Positions 52,933 through 63,000 of a stretch of 64,000 nt of DNA are shown here, piece after piece. Source of the DNA: Pseudocercospora fijiensis CIRAD86 (Eukaryota; Ascomycota; Dothideomycetes; Mycosphaerellales; Mycosphaerellaceae); contig NW_006921535.1 in assembly GCF_000340215.1 (NCBI RefSeq), positions 2,445,122 to 2,509,121 on the forward strand. Reading direction: 5' to 3'. Position 1 is the stretch's first letter. Each line of letters begins with the position of its first letter. The notes under the pieces are model-generated. The model did not search any database. It saw nothing but the letters and a program-made list of their open reading frames with translations, and was not told the DNA's origin. A program made the position numbers and the translations under genes.

Positions 52933-54663
52933 CGACAGCAATGTTATAGAGTATATATAATAGGAGACTAAACATAAGTAGAATAAGAGATAAGAAACAG
53001 TAGATTTCCGGCACATTAGTAACTAAATTGCGACCGTAGGACCTCAATCCGGCCTCTTAGCAAACCTCGAGTCTACTATATAATCGATTACTTTATATGT
53101 CGGCCTATATATCTATTATATAACTGCTATCTCTTCTTATTAAGTAAATAACTAACTACTATAACTACTATCTACCTCTTCTAGCTTAATAGGGTTGTTC
53201 TTGCTGCTAGCGACCGCGCCTTTATAACGGCTAGATTTCTTCGGAACGTTATAGAAATAGCGCTTGCTTTATACAGACTCGTAGCGGCGACGAGGAGGTA
53301 CTAGATAGGGCTAGATTATAGTATAGACGGTATCTTTATCGAGTAGCGCCTTATCTTATTGTAGCTAGTCTAGTCGAGTGTTAGGTTCTTACGCGAATAG
53401 GCTATTTAACTGTCGCCTCGGCTTAACGGTCTATACTGCAATATCGCCTTCGTTATAGTCGCAGGTACGACTCGGTAATAGTAGTGTTCTCGATAGACTC
53501 TAGCTATAGGTAACCGTACCGCTATTAGAAGTATCGGTGCGGCGCCTATAGTCGCTAAGAATAGTCGTATATAGATCGCCGGTCTTCTTTAGTATATTAT
53601 TGTTACTGCTATTGTTGCTATTAGCAGTAAGAAGCGCTAGGTTAAAGACACGCTGTAGCGGCTTGTCGATAGACTAAAGGTTAACGTCTATCTACTTAGT
53701 CTTGCTATTATTATTAAATACAATATAGAAGGCCTCGCTATACTTAAGCCGATACAATCGTGCCTTATCGATAGCATTCTACACCTCTTAGAGTATCTTC
53801 TAGCGGTCGCTGTTAGCTAGGTCTTTATCTTATTACGTAACTTATAAGCGTAGTTTATTCGCCTCGATAGTACCTACCCTTATAAGCCGATTAGGCTGCT
53901 CCTTCTATCGCTTCTTTACGCGCTTAACGATGCTTGTAGACTAGTATTTACGCTTATATTCTTTACCCTTGTAGATAGCCGCATCTACTAACAATTAATA
54001 GGCTAATTCTATATCCTTCGTAGGCGAGGAGGAAAACGGGTTAAATATATAGTCGATACCGGGGGGGGTTGGCTTTAGATAGGAGCGTCTAAAGTCCTTA
54101 CGGACTTATATAGCCTTGCGAGACGCCTTAATCGCGCGAGGGCTAGTCGTAGTATTAAGAAGCCATTCCGGCAATTCGGGCGTAGGTATACGGATTAGTA
54201 AAGGCGGCGACGATAGCAAACCTTAAGCAATCGTATTCTCGAGGTCCCCTAAGTAATAGCGATTGTTAGCGCGATACTAGCCTTCTAGGTCGACGATAGT
54301 AGGCTTAGTAGAACGTCTTTACTTAACCGACGCGAGGTGTTCCTATTAAGCGGCCTCTGCTATTACTAGGGATTCTTCGTATTAGGTCTCTTTCTAGCGC
54401 AATTCGTCCTCGATTGATTACTAGTTCCAATTATAGTCTGTTGCACTATACTAATCTCGAATATATCGATAAGGGACCTCTCTATTAGTTAGGAATATGC
54501 TAGTCTTGCGGAATGCCGCCCTTATATTAAACCTAGTAAATGTCTTGCCTCGAATAGATGCTAGCGCCTCTATAAACTCAGGTATTCCAAATTTACTAAT
54601 ACTACGGTATATAGCTTCTAATACCGCCTATCTATGCCTTAGTTTATACACTTAGAATAAGAC

Positions 54664-55188
54664 AACGTCTAAAGGCTATATAAAGTGTAAAGTGTGTAGT
54701 TGTAGGCCCTACAGTTAGATCTTATAGCGCTTTATAAAGGCAGCAAATTCCTAGAAGCAGTAGGAGCCGTAATTGTCGCATAATAACACCCTCTATTCGT
54801 TTAGGTCCTTAGGTCTCGTCTTCCGTTTAAACTAGCGAATGTAGTATATAGCAGTGTCGTCTGTTATATAACCGGACTCGTTAATAGTAATTAAGAAGTT
54901 GTCTTTGCCTAACAACGAGGTTAGCAACTAACGTTAGTTTAGACTCGGTCTCAGAAATGCTAGTAGTATACGTAACTTACCCTCCTTCGGCACCTATCGT
55001 TCTTAGACTATAATACCTTTAATAACTAACTAATAGTTAATTACCTCGCCGTATGCGCTAATAGTCTTAACGACAGTAATATGCGTACGGTTACTATTAT
55101 ACTCGGTCTATACGCGCCGCCTTATGTCTATTATAACGACATACTCGTTGCTACTAATTCCAACTCGAAAGCTAGTTTCGTCGAAGTT
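54664..55188 (-). pseudogene. DDE transposase core of the pogo/Fot1-like element
   Basis: The first catalytic Asp is at 55180-55182 (N-F-D-E-T), the second at 54775-54777 (C-D-N), the third at 54667-54669 (P-L-D-V). The H-T-L-H-F-I block precedes a TAG where family members have Gln before P-L-D. A Tyr replaces the His usual after D-N-x-x-S. These are RIP-type changes. This is the DDE_1 superfamily shared by pogo, Fot1 and CENP-B-like proteins. Confidence 0.85.
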
Positions 55189-55980
55189 CTATAGGTTCTA
55201 CGCCTTTACCTTTAGTCGTAATAATATCGCCTCGAAGCGGTTAAACTAGGCTCTTATCGTAGAAGGGTTATACGCTTCCTTCCGCTATACCTCGATAGGC
55301 TTAGACTTAACCTTGCTAAGTTTATAGCGCCTAAGAAACCGGTCCGCCTAGTCTATACTAAATAGTGTAATTGTATCTCTCGATATACCTTCCGGTAATA
55401 CGCTCGCTAGTATGTCTATCGCTACAACCGCGATTAACGCTACTAGCAAGAATATCCCTATTCGGTCTCTTTCTCGATAATAATCCGCTAGCGCTAATTC
55501 CTAGGACTAGTCTAGCTTAGTATTAGTTACAAGGCGCGACATTAGCGATCTACGGCCTCTTAAGCGCTAGTAAACACGGCTGTATAGGTAGCTTGCCTTC
55601 TTAGCCTTATAGAGTGCGCGAATACTGACCTTCTTAGCCGATTTAGCCTCTATTACGCGGTACCTCGAAACGATACGATTTACTACCCTCTCCGCCCTCT
55701 CTATCTTAGTTAACCGCTTAGCGCGTACCCTCTTTACACTTTCGCCCTTTTTACGCCTTATACCGAGTTTTCTATACTCTTCGTATACTAGAGAGAAAGA
55801 ACACGAGAAATACGCGCCTTAGAATGAGGTGGACGCGCCTGCTAAGGATTATATAAGAAAACAGCGGTAGTAAGGTCTATAGCTACTACACACTCGGATA
55901 AGGCTATATATATAATATTTGGACTCGCGGTTCCTTACTGCACCTACCTAGATATCCGAATGGGACTGGAATGTACGATT

Positions 55981-56079
55981 ATATCGAGATTTACGTGTAG
56001 CCTACTAAGAAAGTGCGATTTTACGTATAGTTTGAATCCCCGCGACCGCGGGGTGAAGTGTGACTGACGAAACCCCGGA
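55981..56079 (-). repeat. Right terminal inverted repeat
   Basis: Inverted partner of 52834-52932. Ends ...CCCCGGA and is followed directly by the duplicated TA. Confidence 0.9.
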
Positions 56080-56081
56080 TA

Positions 56082-56535
56082 TATATTCTACCTCCTTGCT
56101 TGCGGCGGACTACCCTCCGACCACCAGCATAAGTCATGTCATGTCGACCTTTCGTCAATAATTTGGAACAATGTTTACTTGTGATCCACGGGCTATTTTG
56201 GCGGATGAGAAACATCATCTGGAAGACTCGCCGGGCACCACGGCTCCTCTCAACAGAAACCCGCACAAGCAGTATTGTGACACGATTGTCAACAAATCTC
56301 TTGCCCGACCGATTACATGTATTTGGCGTACAGCAATCGCCGAGCAATAGAATATCGATGACGTAGCAATTTGACCGTTTCCAAGCTCGCCACGCGCACA
56401 GCCATACGCGCAGTCGCGTCACGTCACGGCCGATACTCGTAGGCTTCACTTCACACGCCGTATATACTTGAGTCGTTCCCGAAGCGCGGGCAAGAGAAAT
56501 TTCTCAACGAAGCACACCATAATCTTATCCACAGC
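56082..56535. promoter_or_regulatory. Upstream region of the oxysterol-binding protein gene
   Basis: 454 bp between the transposon and the OSBP start codon. Before the insertion it would have been continuous with the 156-bp stretch upstream of the omega-amidase start as one divergent promoter. A frame of 142 codons on the minus strand has no motifs. Confidence 0.45.
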
Positions 56536-58177
56536 ATGGCAGAAAGCGGAGAGCAGCAGAGTAGCCTGAAGCAATTTCTTGCAGTAAGACAAGGCAAAGT
56601 CCTGCTGATCTAGTCCATGTGAACTAATGTCAAACAGTCAATTGCTACCATCCAGGGAGATTTAAGGTACACGATCATCGGAAACGTACGAGACTTACAG
56701 TACATCTCTGTCCTGACTACAAGTGTAGCAATATTACAGCACCGCCATTTGTGTTGGCAGACAAGTCTACAACCGAGTTCCCACGCTATTGGATAGAGCA
56801 ACCCGAACTGTTCTGTGCGCCGGCCCACGAACAAGAGCCAGCGAAGAGAATATTGGCTGTGCTGAAGTGGTTCTTGTCAAGCCTCAAGAGCCAGCAGTAT
56901 GCTGGTCGAGATCCTAGTGATGGGGTCAAGAAGCCCTTGAACGCCTTCCTGGGCGAAGTCTTCGTGGGTGAATGCGGCCCCGAAGATGACGCAACGCATC
57001 TCATTGCAGAACAAGTCAGCCATCACCCTCCGGTCACCGCCTGTTACCTGTGGAACGAGAAGCACGGCGTACGAGCAGAGGGATATACCCGACAGGTGAG
57101 TCGATTCAAGCCCGTCCATTTCTCCTTTCTCTTCCGAGCCGTGGAGTATTACCCGTGCTAGGGTAAGGCTGTGGTATGGATGTTCACCGAAGCTAGAAGT
57201 GAAGAAGATCAGCATTGTTGTATGGGGGGTGGACCGCCACCGACACGTGGGCCTAAGCTACACACTACATTCCGGCGTTGAGGAAAGCATTGGTGCCCGA
57301 TGCTGTCTGATTGCTAGGATGGATTGCACTTTGGTGATGGTGGTATGTATGCTAATAACAGTGGGTTAGGAAATCACATTCAGTGGGTCCGTCAACATTC
57401 AGCAGATAGGCCATGCGATTCTACATCTCGATGAGTTTAACGAAGACTATCTGATTCCATTGCCAGACGTCAAGGTCAAGGGTATCGTCACTGGTGGGTA
57501 CGCTATGGTCGTTGGATGGAAGCGCAAGCTAACGTTTGGCAGGATCTCCTTATCCAGAGCTGCAGGGGTCCCACAGTCTCATTTCCTCTTCTGGCTACAT
57601 CGCTGAGGTCGACTTCAGCGGCAAAGGCATGCTTGGTCTCAGCGGAGAGAAGAACCACGTGAAAGCGTCAGTGTATGGCACAGGTGACAAGAAACACAAG
57701 GATGCGCTTTTCACCGCGGAAGGCAGTTGGTCGAGAGGCTTCGATATCCAAGATCGCTCTGGCCGAGTGATTGATAGCTATGATGTCGCTGCTGCCAAGG
57801 CGAGCGACTTTCGCGTCTTGCCAGAACAGGAACAAGACCCCTGGGAGTCCCGAAAGGCCTGGCGTAGGGTCATCGAATCAATCCACAAGGGAGATATGCA
57901 CAGCGTGGCCAATCATAAGAGCGAGCTGGAGAATGCTCAGCGTGAGCTGAGAACGCGCCCCGAGACGGCCGAAGAGTCGTGGCAATGTCTCTTTTTCAGC
58001 AGAGAAAGCAGGCATCCGGTTGCCGAGAAACTCCTGTCGGAGGTGGATCAGAGGGTCGATTCGAAGAGCACGTGTGGCGTGTGGCGATTCAACGCAGAAG
58101 CCGCTGGCCGTGTGCAAAGGCCGTGGAGAGGCGATTTGACGCCGTTCGGCCCGCGAAGGGCAGCAAGCACAGAATGA
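56536..58177 (+). CDS. Oxysterol-binding protein-related lipid transfer protein (Osh4/Kes1-like)
   Basis: Five exons: 56536-56583, 56638-56666, 56729-57095, 57370-57493 and 57543-58177, with introns of 54, 62, 274 and 49 nt; 400 residues. The 274-nt third intron is long for this window. The ORD signature E-Q-V-S-H-H-P-P is at about residues 120-127, after the lid/strand elements I-T-A-P-P-F-V-L-A and F-L-G-E-V-F-V-G-E. The C-terminus includes S-R-x-A-W-R-R-V and a W-x-F-N-A-E end. There are no PH or ankyrin domains, so it is of the short Osh4 or Osh6 type that exchanges sterol or phosphatidylserine for PI4P at membrane contacts. The right end of a transposon lies 457 bp upstream of its start. 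Confidence 0.88.
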
Positions 58178-60016
58178 AGTTGGGATAGAGGCTCGTGTGC
58201 GCGGGTGAAGCTTCAAGTGCTGCGCAAGGCTCAAGCGAACTACTTACGTCGAGGCACCGTAGATATGTAGCGTCAAACACCTTGTCGATAGTGCTGGGTA
58301 TGTCCCCACCATATACCTCGAATCGAAGCGCGGGAAGCGGTGTGGCTGCTCTTCGGATGCGGTGTCGACGGCAATTATTATCTCTCGTTGCGGACGGTAT
58401 GTGACGTCTCTTCCCTCCCCTTTTTCTTTCTCGTCTGTGTAAGATGGACATGGTCTGGTGTCGTGACTTGTTGCATTCAAGGTTCAACCCATGCAGCCCT
58501 ATGCTATCCTGGTCAAGCTTCTGGGATCCTGCCAGCGCACGTGGTGTAACGAGGCGAGGAGATTTCCCCTTCAAGATAGATCAATCGTCCTCCGCTTCAT
58601 CATCATCACCATCACCCGCCTCTCCCCACCGAGTCGGCCGGTACAGGTGCGACTCCAGCGCTCCCCATGCAAACCATGCGAACCGCGGGGATAGCGCAGT
58701 ATGGGGAAACACTTTCGCTGAGAGGTCTGATTGAACGCCATCTAATGATCTTTGGTATGTATGAAGCAATACCACCGCCAGATATAGGCTCACTTGGCTT
58801 CCAGACTTGTCCCCCTCCCGGTCCGCCAAGCTTTCGCGTTTGATCTTGACAATTGCTGTGCCCGTCGACTAGAATATGTTACACGACTGCGGATTCAGAA
58901 GCCGGGAGCGAGACCCAGGCGCATTGTGGCCGCCTGGTTCGCATCATCTGCTTCTGACAGGTTTTGATTGTGACGCAAAGCGGCTTCCTACAGCTGCCCG
59001 CGGCCTCAACCCGCTCGGTTTCAACACGTAGCATTCCACCGTGCCTTTCCTTCGCTTCTCATGCGCCACGTTACTCGGTGTGGAATTCCCCATCGATGCG
59101 AGCACGGCTGGGCACATTGCACCCCTTTCGAGACCATCCCCGAGCCCGGAGACTGGCCATGTCGACGTCATTTCATGTTGAGCACATGAACCTGTGCAAG
59201 ACATAGCATCACCGTTGAAAGGCATCACAACAACTGGCATTTGCAATTGCAGCACACTACTGGGCTTGGCCGAATATATACCGTTCGGGGCGCATATGAA
59301 AGATTGTATCAAGGCTGTCGGGTCCACTTCTGGCCCGGGGTGCCTGCTCACATGCCGCTGACTGGTGCATCTACTGCACCGTCTGCCACAGTCCGGCCCG
59401 TAAGCCACCATCTTCACTCATCCCCGTAGGCGCCTGCCTGCATTGCGTTAAGGCCATACGGCTGCCTGCCTGAAGTGGAACTCATATCCTCCATCAGTCG
59501 AAATGCACCTTGCAGTGGACACTCATGTAGATCTGAAAGATGAGTCTAATGAATCAGGACTTCGCTTGTGACAAGCAGCAGCATGATACACAAGGAGAAC
59601 TTGGCGCCGCGAGGCACACACGACGCGAACACTGACAGAAGAAACATCGTGGGCAAATGCCTAGCGATCTGTCATGCTCCAGTTGTGTTCTTATAGTTGC
59701 AATGGCCCACCAGCCGACATCGTCACCCCTGATACAGCGACCAGTTTGTTGAATTGCCTATCGTTCGACGCTCTTCAATCACTCGAGTCACTACACGCCT
59801 TGACCTGGTTCTCCCACGGTGGGTCTTCGGTCTGCTACCGAGGTGACTAGGTCCGGAGCACGTTGTCTTCGATCGATTGATTGATTGATTGTCCTTCGTT
59901 TCTTACGGGCAATTGCCGACTCTCTTTCATACTCTTTTGATCTGGAGCCGTTCTCACCCACGCGGCTTTCTCCCCAGTCCTTCCTTTGGTACGTTTTGAC
60001 CACATTCGTTGATACG
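58178..60016. other. 1.8-kb intergenic region upstream of the NRPS-like gene
   Basis: No gene or RIP texture seen; frames at 58340-58734 and 58944-59429 lack motifs. A short ATTG/GATT run occurs at about 59872-59891. The large space may hold an extended promoter of the NRPS-like gene. Confidence 0.4.
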
Positions 60017-63000
60017 ATGGCGACGTTCTTCAGTCAGTCGTCCATTGTCAAAGCCGAAGAGGTGGAAGAGGCTCGTCGATATTTGGAACATGCTTCTCGA
60101 GAACCACAGAATCGCATCGACATATTAGAAGCCATTCCGCGACCTTCACAACCATCGTTTGCACCATTAGCGACCCTCTCAGCCCTTCTCGAGACTATTC
60201 CGGGCCCATGGCCAGTACTTCATCTTCAGCGGACACATAATGAGCTCTGGAAGCTTCTCCCCGAAGATGCAAAGGCCGGACATGCGTCGCCGGATGGACA
60301 GAAGTTGATTGACCACGTCTTGGGACAATGCAAGTCGTCCTATTCATCACTCCTCGACCTTTACCACCCTTCATCTAGAACATCTGCAATCATCGATCCG
60401 GAAAGCAGCCGGTCAGCGAGCCATGACGAGCTCGCCAGAACTATCAGCAACTTCACACTTCCAATCTCGTCTAGCTCCGACCGTTCGAAGCCTGTCGTAG
60501 CCATATCCCTTCCTAACGGTCCTTTACTTGCCATGACGGTGCTGGCCACCGCCACATACTACACAGCAGCACCTGTAGCACACGGGAGTGGCGTCGGTGC
60601 TGAGCAATTCAAAGCAGATGTCCTGCAGTCGAAGAGTGATGCGGTAATTGCGTCTGCAGCCGATGTTCAGAGGCTTGGTCTCCGAGAATCCTGGCTCGAA
60701 GAAGCTGGCATCACGGTACTCCTTGTCGATCTCACAAGCGACATGAGGCTTTCAGTTACAGATCTTGACGAACGGCCGGTGAATAAGTCAAACGACATCG
60801 TTCGTCGAAACACAGCCGACGATACTGGCATCATGCTGTTCACAAGCGGAACAAGTGGCACCAGGAAGCTTGTTCCTCTAAGCATTCATTCCATGGTTTG
60901 TGGTGTTGCAATGGTGGAGAAGTCCTGGGGCCTGGAGCCATCTATGCGGTGTCTCAACCAAATGCCGCTGAATCATGTGGGAGGCCTCATCCGCAACCTG
61001 TTTGCTCCGGTGTTCTCTGGAGGCTCAGTGATCTGCTGCAGCGCTTTTGATGCAAACCTGTTTTGGGATTGTGTCGAAGACTTTGCTCCAACTTGGTATT
61101 ATGCCTCGCCAAGTATGCACCAAGTCATTCTTGAAGCAGGATCAGATCGACCCGAGAGTGTTGAAAAGAGCCGGATTCAACTCATTTGCAACGCAGCAGG
61201 CGGCCTCCTGCCCAGCCTGGCCTTGAAACTCCGTGACACATTCTCAACTCAGACGATCCAATGTACAGTACTCCCTAGCTACGGCATGACGGAATGTATG
61301 CCTATTTCGACTCCGCCTTTGGACTACAAGCTTGACAAGACTGGAACTTCGGGAATCAGCGTTGGACCAGAAATCTGCATTCTCAACGGCCGCGATGAGC
61401 GAGAGAGGACAGGAGAAGTCGGCCGCATTTGCGTTCGCGGAGCTCCTGTCTTCGACGGCTATCTGAAGGCAGATAACGTCATTGACAAGTCCTGCTTCAA
61501 TGCGCATGGATGGTTTGATACAGGCGATATGGGCTACCTCGATGACGAAGGATTCTTGTACATCACAGGCCGCTCGAAAGAGGTCATCAACCGCGGTGGT
61601 GAACTTATCAGCCCCTTCGAGGTGGAAGAAGCAATCATTGCTGCTGCCAACAAGCCCGGCTCTCCAATCTATGGTCGAGTGAGCAAAGCCCTCGCATTTT
61701 CCGTTACTCACAATGTCCTGCAAGAAGTTGTCGGACTTGCTGTCGCAACGCCTGATGGAGCTCCTCGTCCGTGCCTTCGTACCATTCAGGAAGCCGTCAA
61801 ATCGGAGCTGAGCCAAGTGAAGCTGCCTGTCGCTGTTGTCTACATGCAAGGTGGAGTCCCAACAAACAATAACAAGGTCCTTCGTATCAAGCTCGCCGAT
61901 CGTCTGAGGCTTCCAGAAGTCTCTGATAGCACACCTACTGCCGAACGACATTTCGAAGCAGCATGTCCACCACCGAACACAGCTCTCAGCGTTCCAATTG
62001 GCAGCAAGCCTCTTGTCGTCTCTCATGAGACCTTGCAGTCTGCGTGCGAGACTGTGGTCCCACGGGCTTTCGACTTCTGGATCAAGGATTCCTACTTCTA
62101 CCCAGAACTCGTGCTTGCTCCAAAGAGTGGTAAGGAGACTGGTGTGATCAACAAGCAGTCCCTTCTGGAGGATATAGCTGGGCGTGTTCATGGCTACAAT
62201 ATCCCGGTCAAGATCCATCAGCTTGAAGAACCATTCGTTCGCGATGATTTTGGAGACATCGATGTGGATGTCGTGAACGCAACGATTACCAAGCCGAAAC
62301 CCTCTGTTAAAATTGCAGCGCCAGTAGAGGGCTCCGAGACTACAGAAGCGACGATCAGCCGTGTATTTGCTCGGGTTCTCTCACTTCCAGTGGAAGAAGT
62401 CAACTCGTCCTCTGACTTTTTTGAACTTGGTGGCGATTCCATGGGCGCCGGTCGGCTACTCAATGCCCTTCGGAAAGAGTATCCGGTCCGACTACCGATC
62501 AGTGTACTCTTCACGAATCCAAAGGTCCACCAGCTGGCTCAAGTCATCGAGGAGAAGCTACCAAATACTTCTCCAGAGAGCAAAACCGGTAACGCCGAGC
62601 CCGCTCTCCCACCTCTACTGCCTGGCTTGGAGAAGACCTGCAGCTCCTCCAATCCAGCTCTCCTGCTTCTACAACTCGTCCCAATTGTCCTCATGTACCC
62701 AATGAGACGAGCGTTGACATGGACAGTGTTCATCTACATGCTTCGGGATACTCAGGACTGGCCCACAAACGAAACCGTGCCTGGTCGCCTCTTCGACCTT
62801 GTCATCTCCATCAGCGTCGGTGGAATCGTCACTCGGATCATTAGTCCTTGTCTTGCTATCATCTTCAAGTGGCTGGTCGTGGGCCGCTACAAGCAAGGCT
62901 TGTACCCAATGTGGGGATCCTATCACACGAGGTGGTGGATAGTGCAGAAAGCAACAGCCACGTGTGGCATGGGTGTTTTCGCTCTCTTCAACGGCTCCCG

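Larger units (their letters stand above)
52834..56079 (-). mobile_element. RIP-mutated Tc1/mariner-pogo (Fot1-like) DNA transposon
   Basis: Terminal inverted repeats of about 99 bp begin TCCGGGGTT at both ends, with a 44-bp core that is identical in inverted orientation (52883-52926 and 55990-56033). The element is flanked by TA on both sides (52832-52833 and 56080-56081), the target duplication of the Tc1/mariner superfamily; total 3,246 bp. Inside, minus-strand translation recovers DDE-transposase blocks: N-F-D-E-T-S-F (55171-55188), C-D-N-Y-G-S-Y (54760-54780) and P-L-D-V (54664-54675), with 35 residues between the second and third catalytic Asp. Many TAG/TAA codons and TpA richness show RIP. 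About 1.5 kb after the catalytic region is unassigned, longer than a standard Fot1. Inactive. Confidence 0.88.

Noticed and set aside
56021..56449. 142-codon minus-strand frame crossing the transposon end
   Set aside because: It spans the terminal repeat and the duplicated TA, so it cannot be an ancestral gene.
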